Shown here: positions 13,926 through 25,921 of the stretch, piece by piece | How positions within the stretch are numbered: the stretch's first letter is position 1 | How the letters are laid out: each line of letters starts with the position of its first letter | Assembly: GCA_003586115.2 (NCBI GenBank) | Contig: QVOM02000029.1 | Location: forward strand, 30,890,929 to 30,954,928 | From: Salvator merianae | Taxonomy: Eukaryota; Chordata; Lepidosauria; Squamata; Teiidae | Direction of reading: 5' to 3' | Length of the DNA: 64,000 nucleotides | Notes under the pieces: generated by a model | What the model was told of the DNA's origin: nothing | Seen by the model: only the letters and a program-made list of their open reading frames with translations | Database searches by the model: none | Position numbers and translations under genes: made by a program

Positions 13926-14892
13926 AGTCTATTACAGAAAAGGCCCTTTCGTGTGTCCTCACTGCTTTAGCATCTGAAGGTGACGGGACTCCCAAAAAGG
14001 CCTTGCCAACAGATCTTAAAATGCAGACCATATAGCTATAAATGTGAAGTTATTGTGCTGCTGGACTGCTTGAAAACATGATTTAAAAATATGAGGGAGT
14101 TGCCTGCCACCAACCCATTATAGTACGTGTTGTCATGATGGAATAACCAAATGGACAATTGCACTGTGCTAGCCTGTATTTGTCAGACCCTACAACATTT
14201 TCTACAAATAAGCAGTTTAAAAAGATAATGGGTAACATGCAGGAAAGCAATAGTTTGAGACCAAAGTAATCTGAGGCTTCTCAGAATAACTGAATAAACA
14301 AATCATGCTAGTTTCAAAGGAAATTGCTGCTGAGGCAACAGCTTAAGTCTGAAAACAACACAATGACAACATGAACACAGCATAAGCAAAAGATAACTAG
14401 TAGAGCAAGTGCTCCGCTTTAACATGTATTGGCAAGAAAATGTTCGGGACAATTTACTGCTGCCAGAGGGTGTTTCCCGTTGTTACTTAATAAATTGTTC
14501 CACATGAAATTATTCAGTTTAAAAAGATGTTTTGTCTGTCTTCCAGCTGGAAACTAATTGTGTGTTGAATTCTTCCCTTCTGCAGATCAGGTTATGTAAT
14601 TGTCTTACACTCGTACAACCTCACAGTAAGCCACCAGTTAAGTAATTGAAAACAATAAGTAACTTTTTAAAAAGAGCCTCCGTTTGAGCTCATGTGAAAA
14701 GCAATGGGAAATTCCTGGGCACAGTTGGCCTTCAGTCTTGTGACAGCGTGGACAAAATGTACTGAAGAACTAGTCCCAGGAAAGAGACTAGGCAACAGGC
14801 ATGCAGACGTTTGCCTAACCCGATGAGCCACCAACTTCTATATTCAACTTTGGTAAAAAGCAAGACCATAGTTTTGCTTCACAACAATCTTA
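13925..14892. other. no gene seen
   Basis: AT-rich, unassigned sequence up to the TIR element. Confidence 0.45.
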
Positions 14893-16090
14893 GGCCGCGG
14901 TCTGACATCATAAATTTAATCCGTATTAGAAGAGTACAAGGACTGAATTTGTCTTCTGATCGTTCCCAGTTACATTTTAACACAGACTCAATTCATACTT
15001 GCTCGTTCCCACACTGATATTTCCCGTGCTTGGCACGGAGAAACAGTACCTTTTCTGCCTCCACCCCTCGTCAAATTCTCCTCCTTGTGCAGTCAGTGAT
15101 TGGCTGCAGTCCCAACATTCAAATCTTGATGTCACAGGGGCGGGAAAGTCAAGCTCCGCTCTCCGTATGTCCCTGCTGCTGCCTCAGAACATGGATTCAC
15201 TTGGCAGCGTTACTAGTCATTCGCCATTTGCTCCTTCTCCCCACTGCAGCCTCTATCTACACAAGCAGAACTTTATAACTATGTGTACCGCACAATATAG
15301 CTTTTTAAAGGGCTGATTGGGATTTCTGCTCCCTTGCAAATGCACTTTTGCACAATTGCACAATTTAAAAGTAGCACAAAAGCAGGGAGAGGTCCGTGAC
15401 AAAGGGGAAATGTGGGGAGGGGACGTGGGGGGGCTCTATTATCTTGATAGTGCAGTTCATCACCAGCAAATGGACTCTGCCCCCTCATCTCCCCCCGAGA
15501 CATCCACAGCGGCATGTATCCCCGCTGTGTAGCTGTGTGCTGCCGACGGCAAAACTCATCTTGAGTGGGTTCTTTGTTGGGGCAAGAGGACTGCAACCCC
15601 AAACAGGCACAGTTTATGTTTTGGTTTAAAGAGCAGACAGAAGTGGAGGAAGCCTTTAATTTCTTCCTGGCAGTGTCGAATGGGGGATAAAGAAAGAGAA
15701 AGGACCGCAGCTTAGCGAAGTAAAAAGGAGGACGGTTTCTTTTCCCCTGGCAGCGACGGAAGGGGGGATAATGAAGGCAGAGGAAACTATTGCGCTTTCT
15801 GCCCACCCACAAAGTCTGTCATTGGACGGCACAAAATGGAGATCCCTCCCTCTGCATGCCCCCCAAAAAGTACAGTCCCTCCCAAATAGTCTCCTTCCCC
15901 GTTCCCACATCGCAAAGTAAAGCGCGCTAGCGATCTGGAACGGCTTGAGAACTCATTAAATCCGAATACAAAGAAGTCCGGATTTCGCCAATTTAGTCCA
16001 GAAAAACTACTGAACAGCAAGATCATGTCGGGCCAGCGGGAACTGAAGATGGCCTGTAAACTGATTAAATGCCGTGTCGGAATGCAGCCT
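14892..16090 (+). mobile_element. TIR element copy B (1.2 kb, non-autonomous)
   Basis: Second copy of the element at 1-915, in opposite orientation and complete. The ends form an imperfect inverted repeat: AGGCCGCGGTCTGACATC on the left against AGGCTGCATTCCGACACG on the reverse complement of the right, both followed by ATTTAATC. Inside are a CCAAT motif, a TATA-like TTTATAAC near 15,269 and polypyrimidine blocks, but no plausible transposase. No clear target-site duplication was found. The open frames within it occur in the two copies only because the DNA is repeated. Confidence 0.6.
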
Positions 16091-16130
16091 CAGTGGTTAA
16101 AATTGGTGTTTGGAGGGCAAGTTGCCCTAG

Positions 16131-16325
16131 CAGCAGTGGGCACTGGCTTTAAGGGTGGGTGTTTGTAACCCGTGGAAAGCAGGTGATTGCTGTTCCCGGG
16201 GTCTCTGGGCCTCCGTACAGTTGCTGCACTGTGATAGTATGGAGGCCTGGAGGCCCCGCGAACAGCAATTGCCTGCTTTCCACGGTTTATGAACACCTGC
16301 CCTTAAAGCCAGTGGCTGCCACTGT
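16131..16325. repeat. palindromic element P1
   Basis: Left arm (CACTGGCTTTAAGGGTGGG, CGTGGAAAGCAGGTGATTGC) is mirrored by the complementary right arm (CACTGGCTTTAAGGGCAGG, CGTGGAAAGCAGGCAATTGC). The arms are about 75 bp with a loop of some 45 bp. It lies 40 bp beyond TIR element copy B and shares end sequence with P2 at 16,773. Confidence 0.75.
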
Positions 16326-16497
16326 GCCCTGAATCCTCTTCAAATGCTGACAAATTGTCGGCATCACAGCAACACCGCCAGATAGCTCCGACACCAAGTA
16401 ACAGCTTTAGCAACCTATTGGCCACATAATATGTAGTAAAAATAGCTTGGGAGATCCCTCTCTATTTTTAATTTTCCAGCACAGAGGCACTTACCAG

Positions 16498-16610
16498 AGG
16501 CATTGAATCAAAAGGGAACTTCATGGAGTTTGCCATCCCACCTCCCCGTTTTTGTTTTGTTTTTTTCATGCGTAGTATGACCTCCAGGAACTTCCTTTTG
16601 ATTCAATGCC
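16498..16610. repeat. short hairpin with 30-bp arms
   Basis: AGGCATTGAATCAAAAGGGA (from 16,498) pairs with 16,582-16,610, whose complement reads GGCATTGAATCAAAAGGAAG. The loop is about 53 bases and T-rich. Confidence 0.7.
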
Positions 16611-16772
16611 AAAAGAGCTTCCTAGACATCCTTGTTGTTAATTGTGCCTCAGGAGCCCGGCGTGTATTTGCCAGGTCTTATGGAGAGCCAGTGGCAACTT
16701 TCCCTTAAGATTCAGCACTGCCCCCTGGCCACATCTTCACTTACTACTCATTTATATTATTTATCAGCAACG

Positions 16773-16945
16773 ACTTGTTGCTTTAAGGGCGAGTGTTCGC
16801 ATATTGTTGGAAGGGGAGATTGCTGACTGCGAAAACATGACCCCCTACCTTGGCGGGTCTTGCAGCTGCCTGCTGCGGCAAAACGCAGACCCCGCAGCTC
16901 CCCTTCCAGCGACATGCGAACACCCGTCCTTAAAGCAATAAGCCA
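16773..16945. repeat. palindromic element P2
   Basis: Left arm TTGCTTTAAGGGCGAGTGTT (to TTCGCATATTG, GGAAGGGGAG) is mirrored by the right arm, whose complement reads TTGCTTTAAGGACGGGTGTT with TTCGCATGTCG and GGAAGGGGAG. It shares GCTTTAAGGGYGRGTGTT with P1, so both belong to one family. Confidence 0.75.
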
Positions 16946-17029
16946 TTGCTGTTATTTATTGATTTGATTTAATTTATATCCTGTCCCATCAGCTGCTCAG
17001 CCCTACACAAATATTTATTTATTTGTAGA

Positions 17030-17130
17030 ATTTATATTCCACCCTCACCAAAAGGTCCTGGGGTGGGTCACAACAATAAAAAATACAATAGATAAAATAT
17101 TTTAAACATATTTAAAATATAATGGTATGC
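17030..17130 (-). mobile_element. L2-like 3' tail fragment
   Basis: Minus-strand fragment with the TATTTATTTGTAGAATTTAT tail and a CACCCTCACCAAAAGG remnant. Confidence 0.45.
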
Positions 17131-17519
17131 AGTTCTTTATAGTCCCTTGACTAGCCAGAAACACATGAAGAGGTTTGTCTAGCCAGTACGAGCTAGCATC
17201 CCAACCTTGACGGAGGCAGTTGCATTTTCAATAACTTTGCTTGTATTTTCTTTAATGTACACTCTCTGTCATCAAATTCATAGCAGTATACACTCATTCC
17301 CAGGAAGGTTTCTGCCTGAGCAAATTATTATATCTGTTTATCTTCACTAAGATGGTGGTTTTATGACCTTTGGCCCTGAGTGTTATGCAAGTTCTTGATT
17401 TATGTTTGTTGCAAAACCTTCATTACTTATATAATCTCTGGGATTATATTATAAAATGAACATAAATCAAAATACTAGTATGATAATCAAGAGGCTGAAT
17501 TTACTGTTACACCATTGGC

Positions 17520-17700
17520 TGAATTTTGAAATATTGTGTAGTCCCTGAGTTCAAATCCTCATACAGCCAATAAAACAAGCTGGGAGACTTTGAGACAGTC
17601 ACTGTCTTGTCATTCTGTCTCACAGGATTGTTATAAAGACAAAATAAAGAGGGAGGGGATAATAGTGTGCCCCACCTTGAGCTCTCTTTGGAAGCAAAAC
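17520..17700 (+). mobile_element. MIR-like SINE
   Basis: GAGTTCAAATCCTCATACAG, GAGACAGTCACTGTC and CTCACAGGATTGTTATAAAG follow the order of a CORE-SINE: tRNA-like B box, core, then the CACAGGGTTGTTGTGAGGA block. Confidence 0.55.
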
Positions 17701-17764
17701 AGTATTTGATGCCATGAAATGAAGCAAAACAAACAAAAAAATCCCAGCACAATCTTAACACTAT

Positions 17765-18221
17765 GGGTGTTTTCACACTTGCCACATTAGAACAAGTTAA
17801 CTATCCTGTTCTAACACGGAATGGACCATGCAGCACAGAGACCATCTGCTCACCTAGACAGGAATACTAGCAGGATACCACCATTTGCACTGCAAATGCT
17901 GGTATCATGCTCCTGATCTTTGCCATGACAACAGCTAGGAAGTGTCTGGCCGCTGCCATAGCGACTGGCAGTGCCATGAATTGCACAGGCATGTGCAGGC
18001 ATGATCAAATGATCATGCAGGTTTAGCCATGGCATGCGGCGCACCATGCAGTTATGCATTTGTACCCAGAAGCGGGTGCAAATGCACCTGACCGGGACAA
18101 GACTAGCTGCGATCGGGAGCAGCTTGAATCTGCTCCTGATTGCACGGGCCTCCACAAAGTGCGCAGGCACTTGGCTAATGAGTGTCCCTAATACTCACTA
18201 GCATAAAGTGCGAACAGGCCC
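17765..18221. mobile_element. TIR element, GGGYSTTTTCACAC family
   Basis: Left end GGGTGTTTTCACACTTGCCA; complement of right end GGGCCTGTTCGCACTTTATG. About 457 bp, non-coding. Similar ends occur at 31,380. Confidence 0.55.
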
Positions 18222-18224
18222 AAG

Positions 18225-19795
18225 GTGTCCCTGAAATTTACCTACATGAACAACAAATGCAGGAAATGAACCCTAATGGCTTCAGGTAAACTCTGTTCTA
18301 TCTACCAAGTAGGGCAATTAACTTGTTCAGCAAATCAAATAATGTCTAGTTAAAATAATCATAAAATACAACAAGAACTTCAAAAGCATAGGGAGTGAAG
18401 TACAGGAGATTTAACAAGGAGGGTAATTCAATGTAAGCGAGATCTTGAATAAGAACATTTCACTGACAGCAATGATTGGAATTGTCTAAAGCAATGTTTT
18501 TCCTTTGGTAATGTAAAGTTAATGAAAAGTAGACATTGAATAAGAATGAAATAAAGAACATAGATGCCTTTGAATTGTAGCTCTGGGCCAGTAACTAAGA
18601 TATCATCTACATACCATTTCTGGCTATCTTCCACCTGCCTGCTGGGCCAGGCAGGCAACCAGTGCTGCCCCCATTCAGCACCTGAGCTCCCACAACTCCC
18701 AGTGAGATTGACTTACTGGTAAACCACTTTTAAGTACTCCAAGCACGCCTCCAGACTCAGAGTACAACTTGCAATTGTCCTGGCACTATATTGAGAATGC
18801 TATGCATATCCATGGCATTTCCAATATAGTCCCAGGTTTCTTGCTTATTTATTTATTTATTTAAAATATTTATATATGGCTTCTCATTAAAATTGATCTT
18901 GAAGCAGGATACAAAGAAGAACAAATCAGCAATGATACCAAATTTCCCTTAATAATGATTTTTACCTCAGTATCTGGTTAACATCTTTCATCATCACACC
19001 ATTTGGGGCTACTGGGACCCAGCCAAGTGTGTGGAAACAGCAAAAGGAAGTGGGCAGGCACTTGGCTGATATCCAGTGGCCCCAAATGATGTGATCAGAA
19101 AAGGAACTTGCCAGATGTCAAAGTAAGCCCGGGAATGATGCTCACATGTGGGGGTGATGGTGGCAAGAGGCAATTATGGCATCTACCCTTGTTGGGAGAA
19201 TTGACTCTGGGCTGCAGTGTAAATACACACAGCAGTCAGGAGCCAACTCAATAGCTGAAAACATGGCCAGAATTCCTGCTGCAGAATGAAAATCCAGGAG
19301 ACTTCTGGCCACACATTCAGTCCTTAGTCATAGTCCTAGTTACATTTTGGCTGCTGTGAGTGACATTGTCCCCATAAGCAGCATTCCCATGTGCTCTGAG
19401 AACTTGCTTCATCATGGAAGCGCAGATCCCACCACTGTTTAAACGAAGCTTAAGAATGCTCTGAAATGCAAGGAGAACCAAATGATCAGGCCCAGATTAT
19501 ATACAACCTGACATCGCCCTTAGGCAAGCCCCAATCCACATACTTTGAGCATGTGATGCAGGCAGATAATTGTCTTGAAAAATAATTATGCTTATCAAGG
19601 TTAAGAGGAGCAGAGCAGATGGACTGTGGGATCAAGCAGACTACTGGATTGTCCTTGGAACAACTATAAGAGATTACTAAAGACAGTTGAAAATGATGGG
19701 CACGTCTTGTTGGAGTGTGGTAAGCCTTCCAATAATAAACACCAACAGCTGGAAAAGGGTTCATGATCACAGCTTTATTGATATAAAATAATAAG
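18225..19795. other. no gene seen
   Basis: Unassigned apart from a LINE-tail-like patch on the minus strand at 18,840-18,930 (ATTTATTTATTTATTTAAAA). Confidence 0.45.
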
Positions 19796-20075
19796 GATGT
19801 TCTTATTAAGAAAGGATTGGACAGATTCATGGAGGTCAGGTGTATCAATGGCTACTAGAATGGATGCCTAGGTACTGCCTCCAGGTTGGAAAGACAGGCA
19901 GGATGTCTGTAAAACCCATTTGCGGAGAGTTAAGAGCAGGTGAAGGTTTTGCCTTTATATTCTGCTTGAGAATGCCCAGAAGCACTTGGTGGGCCACTGT
20001 GTAAAAACAGAATGCTGGACTAGATGGACTTTGGCTTGATCCAGCAAGGCATCTCTTATGTTCTTATGATATCTG
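19795..20075 (+). mobile_element. CR1-type LINE 3' end
   Basis: GGATTGGACAGATTCATGG, GAGAATGCCCAGAAGCACTT, GGACTAGATGGACTTTGGC and the terminal CTCTTATGTTCTTATGAT, the usual CR1 3' end with short ATTCTTATG-like repeats. Confidence 0.75.
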
Positions 20076-22617
20076 TCGGGCATCAAACAACAAAAAAGAA
20101 GGAAAGGGAGCTAGAAGTAACCCAACTATTCAGAAGTTGTATTTGTTAAATTATGGTAGAAACAGGGCAGCTTTTGCACTACATGCAGTGGCGTATGCTA
20201 TGGATCTCACTCCAGTCCAATTAGGCCTGGAATGGGGCAAGGTGCCATGGAGCTTGCTGGCCACCATTCCCAGGATGACTGCCCCATCCCACCCTACTTT
20301 TGAAATAAGGGAATAAAAGTACCCCAGGTCCAAAGTTGCAAACTGAGGGAAATTCTGGAACATGCCCAGAAATGGCCCCGAAAGTAGACCATTTCCGAAG
20401 CCCACAAAACGGTACTGGGCTCCATAGCACCACATAGTCCCCTCCAGCTGCCACCACCTGTCTCCATTGCAGTAGCTGGAGCTGAATGCAGACCAGAAAC
20501 ACTTTAATGTAGACTCCCTCTGGTGTACCCCTGGGTGTGGTTTTCATGCTCAGGAGTGGGTGAGGCATGGTGTCCATGTAGACACCACGCACCAGTGAAG
20601 ATCTGCCCTCCTTTGTTGCACACCACTGAGCGGATGCTGCATACCCAGACCCCAACCGATATGGTCTTGTGGGACCATGTGAAAGTTGACAGTGTAACTC
20701 GTAAGTCCCATTATGTCATTGTTAGCTAAGTGTGCACAGGACTCATTGCAGAGCTAATACTGTATTTCAAAAGTTATCTGTGTAAAAGTTCAATATTCAT
20801 CAAATTTTGACTTACGTTATCCTGGGGGAAATTGTTTCCAACCAATTCAGGCCAATTATTAATTTGTCTTGGTTTAGAGCACATTACATTACTAAAGGCA
20901 GGAAAATTAGTTATCTGCTTTGAATGAATGATGCCTCTGTAGTAAAAATAACTTACCCTGTCAGTCAAATAAATAGAGAGCTAATGCCATTTACAGTGCC
21001 TGTTCCCTAAATGACTTGTTAGCTTCGGAAGGAAGACTCATAGTAAGTATTACTTCAAGGTCAGTTGCAAGGCAAAACTCTGTTTTTAAAGCTTCGTCTT
21101 ATGGAAAAGCTCCCACGTGATTTGGCCTCTGTGCATTTCTACATGAAAGCTGCAACAGAGCTCCTTTTGTCTGATTTTGGACAGAATGTCTTATGAAGTT
21201 ATGAGTTATGAGCAGTCCTAATGCATTAAGTTTCCAGCTCAGTTTTAGGACTTTCCCATTTTTAGAGCTGTGATCCTGTAGCTCCCCATTAATGCAACAA
21301 TACCAATGGTGGTAATTGTTTAGTACTATTGAACTGGAGAAGTTGCCACACTCACCTTCCCTGGAGTAGTCCAACTATCCCAGTCTACTCTGTTCTGGGA
21401 TAAGATGTGAGGCACTATCTGCATAGGAAGGGTGGGAAATCTATCTGTCCTGGCCTGACCCTACCAGCAGTGCGGAAACATCTAACAGTGTCTCTGCACC
21501 CCACCACCCCTGCCAGTGGTTGCCCCAGGCCCCTGTCACTCCTATGTTGTGTCCAGCGCACAAGGGTGATGCTAAACAAAACAATCTTCAAAGGCAATGC
21601 CTATCTCCGAGCTGGGGTTCTGATAATTATCTTTGGAGGAGGTGCTCGGGCCTCAAAATCCTTGTTCCAGACCGGGTGAGGAAGCACTGATGATTGGAGC
21701 AGAACAGACAGCACTGGACAGTTGTAGATCTCTTCAATCAGGTCTATCAGTAAACTGGGATAGGGACCCCTTGGAATAGTTCTGGGCTAGGATAAGGAAT
21801 CACTTGGTCCAGTCTACAGACTCAGTGCAGAAAGGACCTTGGTGACTGCACAGGCTTCCCCATACAGTTTTCATGGTAGATGCAGAAGCAACTTGCCACT
21901 ACCTTCTTCTGAGAGCTGTTGAGGATTGAGCTTGTGACCTTCTGCTTTCCAGGCGGTTCTACCCGTAAGCTGCAGGCACTTCTGAGGATATAAATACATT
22001 GTTGCTGTTTTATTTCCACCCACTGTGGCACAGAGTTTCCCCAGCATAAAACAATTCATAATTTATACTCTCTCCCTGCTCTGCAGAGATTGGTTTGTGC
22101 TGAAAAATCTGTCTTTTCCCTTTTCAAAGAAGTATATTATCTTTATTTTACCTCAAAAAGGGGACATAGATATAGAACATTAAAAACAGTATAAAATATA
22201 CAATCTTAAGAAAAGCCTCAAACCAGAGTTTGAATGGTATTTCTTCCTCTTATAGAAACCTGAAGAAATCTTTAGAGCAGGGCTTCACAAAGTTTTCCTT
22301 TATGTTGATCACAGGATCTTCATCAAACATTTTTGCATAATACATTATCTGCAGACTCTTCTAAATTTGCATGTTGGTTGCATGGTCCACCCATGGAGTT
22401 GTGGCCTGTTGTTAATTTGAATCTGAACTAAGGATTTGTGTACCTACAAGGTATCTTTTAAAAATGGGACTAGTTCCAAGCAGTGTTGCTTTTTTGCAGT
22501 CGCAGAATGGTTATATTATCTACTCTGATGTCTTCTTGTTGGTGCTATTGGTCATGGCTGGATGGAATGAAATTAAACTGATTTTTGAAGGAGTGGCAAT
22601 GGCATTTGTGGTTCACC
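20075..22617. other. no gene seen; one SINE-like patch
   Basis: 20,150-20,700 is GC-richer and unassigned. 21,890-21,985 is listed separately as a tRNA-SINE-like patch. I see nothing else. Confidence 0.4.
21890..21985 (-). mobile_element. tRNA-derived SINE-like fragment
   Basis: The minus strand reads CTGGAAAGCAGAAGGTCACA then AGCTCAATCCTCAACAGCTC, a degraded tRNA A/B-box arrangement. It is similar to 23,440-23,500. Confidence 0.45.
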
Positions 22618-23170
22618 TAAGAACATAAGGACATAAGAGGAGCTCTGCTGGATCAGGCCACGGCCCATCTAGTCCAGCATTCTGTTTCACACAGTGGCCC
22701 ATCAATTGCTTCTGGGCATTCTCAAGCACAATATAAAGGCAAAACCTTCACCTGCTCTTGACTCCCTGCAAATAGTTTTACAGACATCCTACCTGTCTTT
22801 CCAACCTGGAGGCAGTACCTAGGCATCCATTCTAGTAGCCATTGATACACCTGACTTCCATGAATCTGTCCAATCTGTTCTTAAAGCTATCCAGGCTGAT
22901 TGTTGTCACCACCTCTTCTGGTAATAAATTCTATAGACTGATGACCCTCTGGGTGAAAAAATACTTCCCCTTGTTGGTCCTAACTCTCCTACCCATCAGC
23001 TTCATATAGTGCCCCTGGTCCTAGTGTTGAGTGATAGAGAAAATAATTTCTCTCTATCCACTTTATCCATACTGTGCATGATTTTATATATTTCCATCAG
23101 GTCTCCTCTTAAACGCCATTTTTAAAGGCTGAAGAGGCCAAGACGTTGCATTTCCTGCAGTGATGTTTGA
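22617..23170 (-). mobile_element. CR1-type LINE 3' end
   Basis: Minus-strand copy: GAACATAAGGACATAAGAGG at its 3' end, then CATCTAGTCCAGCATTCTG and CCATTCTAGTAGCCATTG, through AAAATACTTCCCCTTGTTGG to CTGAAGAGGCCAAGACG. Confidence 0.75.
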
Positions 23171-23439
23171 TACTTTCACAACTGATCAGTAGCAACCGAG
23201 TGGCTGAATGCAGAGGGAAGCCCCCCCTTGCATGCCAACTTGTAAGGTTTATTTGAAGCCCACACTGCACTGACAAACTGATCTTGGATCCCGCCCAAAA
23301 TGAATGCAGCTGCAGGTATTGACAATTCATCAACACAGGCAGCAAAATATGGATATGCAGAAGCACCCGACAGATGTGTCTACCAAGGTGCCCACCCCAG
23401 GTATTTCTCATGCCATGGAGATCTGGCCAATATTAGACA

Positions 23440-23560
23440 GACATTTTAGAACAACTGCTTGGAAAGCAGAGGGTCACAGATTCAATCCCCAACATCTCCC
23501 CAAATGTGTACCACCCCGGTGAAGGGTGGTATAAAAATATACTTAAATAAATAATATGTC
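23440..23560 (+). mobile_element. tRNA-derived SINE-like fragment
   Basis: GCTTGGAAAGCAGAGGGTCA followed by GATTCAATCCCCAACATCTC (B-box-like) and a GGTGGTATAAAAATATACTT then AAATAAATAA tail. Confidence 0.5.
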
Positions 23561-24129
23561 ATTGAATTAAGGTCACTATTTTATAGAGCAAATTGAAGAT
23601 GCTCTTTCCTAACTACTTTCTTAAACCTTTGCCCCACTGCACTACTTAAAGTAAAGCAGCTCAGATTAAAGTGGCTCCAAGTTCCATAGATTAGGCTGCA
23701 ATCAGATTTTCAGGATCTCTTCTTTTATACAGCACAACACTGCATATGGCTGAGAAGGGGAAAGGCATCTGGAGGTTTCAAAAAACAAAAGTTGTCCTTT
23801 CCCATTGGCTTCTTTATTAAACATCTCTATATTGTGTTTGTGGGGTCACCTTTAGCCTTACTACACACATTTCCCTTTTTTTGTGGTATCAGGATTCCAC
23901 CTTAGCCCCAAGGAGAACAATGAAGAGTCTAGATGGACACTTTATTGCAGTATGATGCAGGGCTGGGTAACTAATATTATCAGATGGATATACCTTCTTT
24001 CAGCAATTGGCTGAACCCAGTATACCAGCATATGCTGATATCCCAGCATGTTCTGATCCATCCCCTTCCACCCCACTGAGTATTTTCAGTTCCACCTTTA
24101 GCAAAATGGCAGTTAGGAATTAAAGACTA

Positions 24130-24440
24130 CTTCTAGTCTTGCTCCCAAGTTGGAGTGCTAGCACCTTCCCTTTGGAATGCCCTCCCCTCTGCTGTTCATG
24201 AGGCGTCTACACTTACAGCTTACAAGCATCTGTTAAAGACCTATCTTTTCACTCAGGCATTCCCTCTATAAAAGTTTGTTTCTTCCCTGGCCCACCACCC
24301 AGTTTTTACTGTGTTTTTAGCTGTAGTTTTTACTTGGATTTTTACCCTTGTTTTTAATATTTTGCTAACTGCTTTGAGATTTTTTTTAAATGGAAAGTGG
24401 TATAAAAATGCCTTAAATAAATAATAAACAAATATTGCTG
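24130..24440 (+). mobile_element. L2-type LINE 3' end
   Basis: CTTTGGAATGCCCTCCCC, GACCTATCTTTTCACTCAGG, GCTTTGAGATTTTTTTTAAA, then GTGGTATAAAAATGCC and an AATAAATAA tail. Confidence 0.65.
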
Positions 24441-24828
24441 AAATATTGTTTACTGATATTTTCAATGTACTACATAAATATGAATACTTCATTGAACAGA
24501 TATATCAAAACAGTACTTTATACTGATCTTTCCTTTCATCGTGTAACTGTTTGAAGCTTCATCTGAACAATGTTATCAACAGCTACCCTGAGAGGTTATA
24601 GCACATGCTTGTCCTCAAGCATTTTTGTCCCCTTTTGTCATTTCTCTAAATAAAGGTTTAGCATGTGGACTGCAAAGAAGATAAAGGGAATTGAGAGCTC
24701 AAAGGATACATCTGGGGAATTGTTTTGTTTGCCAACTTCACCTCCTCTTTGCCTTTGTCTCTGTATTTTAAAAGAGCTGCTTGAGCTAAGGCATTAACCA
24801 AATGACTCTTGACTTAGCCTAGAGCTTA

Positions 24829-25353
24829 GGGCCCTTTCTGCACTGGGTCAGTAAACTGTGGGGTCTCTGGAACACACTGCAGACCAACCTACAGTACTAG
24901 GAGGCTTCCTGGTAGACAACCTTGTCTGCACTGGACAAGACACTGGAGCAAGCCACAGAGTAAAAATAGTGCCATAGCCCACTCCAAGTGTGGACTGTTT
25001 CTAAGCGGTCCATGCAGTGCTCCAGCTGGTATGCTGGACCAGCTACTCGTGCACAGATGGCATATGAATGGGTGATTTGGTATACCATCTCTGTGATACC
25101 AGGCACCATTTTTCCAAGCATACAAGTGGGGCTGGGAGTGCACTGCTTCTGGGCTCCCAGTCAAAACAGTTCTGACTGGCAACTTCAGAGGAGGGGAACT
25201 TTCGTTCCCAGCATCTGAAGCTGGGCTGGCCTGGGCCACCTTCAAAGTAGATAGTCCTTGGTATGGGCAACTGGTGGCCTGCCCCATTGTAGGCCATGTT
25301 GCATCATTTCAGCCAGCATGGTACGGGATAACCCACACCGAGTGGAAAGACCC
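24829..25353. mobile_element. TIR element, GGGCCY family
   Basis: Left end TAGGGCCCTTTCTGCACTGG; complement of right end TAGGGTCTTTCCACTCGGTG. About 525 bp, flanked by TA on both sides. The frames inside are not conserved coding. Confidence 0.55.
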
Positions 25354-25906
25354 TACGATATTGTAAAACTGAACCAGCATGGAAGGAGCAACATATATTG
25401 CAAAACCTTTAGGAGGATTCTTGCTGCTTCAGATCATTTTGGTTTGCATTTTTGTATACAATCCTGTGTTTGTGCACATTTAATCGTAACCTGTCCTGAG
25501 ACTTTAGGGTGAGCAGTAGGATATGGTGAGGGAGATCATGTTGTGAGTCAAAATATTCTTTATATTTTGAAAATAAAAGGTAGTGGAGTGAGAAGCTGTC
25601 TGGCTGAATGACAGAAGAAAAAAAAGTGGCAAGGAAGTAGGTGAGAAGAAAACCTACCTACCTATTTCCTGCCATGTTCTGCCCCAAATCTCGTGTCCCT
25701 GGTTGCTTTTGTTTGCACAGGGGAAAAGACATAGAAGCCACAATCACACCCCAAGACAAAAAAATCCATTTTAAAGCATAATGAGTATTCAGGCCAGTTT
25801 GGGTTCATTTTTTTCTGGTCACACTTTTAAATCTCCTTGGTCTGAGATTGGTGATGGAGAACATTTTTCTCTCCACCCCTCCCACATTTCTTCTCCCAGT
25901 GCCCTC
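25353..25906. other. no gene seen
   Basis: Unassigned sequence before the L1 insertion. Confidence 0.45.
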
Positions 25907-25921
25907 AGTGACTGGAGGATG

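Noticed and set aside
14999..15812. Frames of 105 and 177 codons, the first echoed at 502-810
   Set aside because: The repeated protein-like similarity comes from the DNA repeat itself. Neither frame resembles a transposase or cellular protein.
14892..16090. Solo LTR of an endogenous retrovirus
   Set aside because: CCAAT and TATA motifs fit, but the ends are inverted repeats of about 30 bp rather than short TG..CA, and no target-site duplication, polyadenylation signal or retroviral coding sequence was seen.
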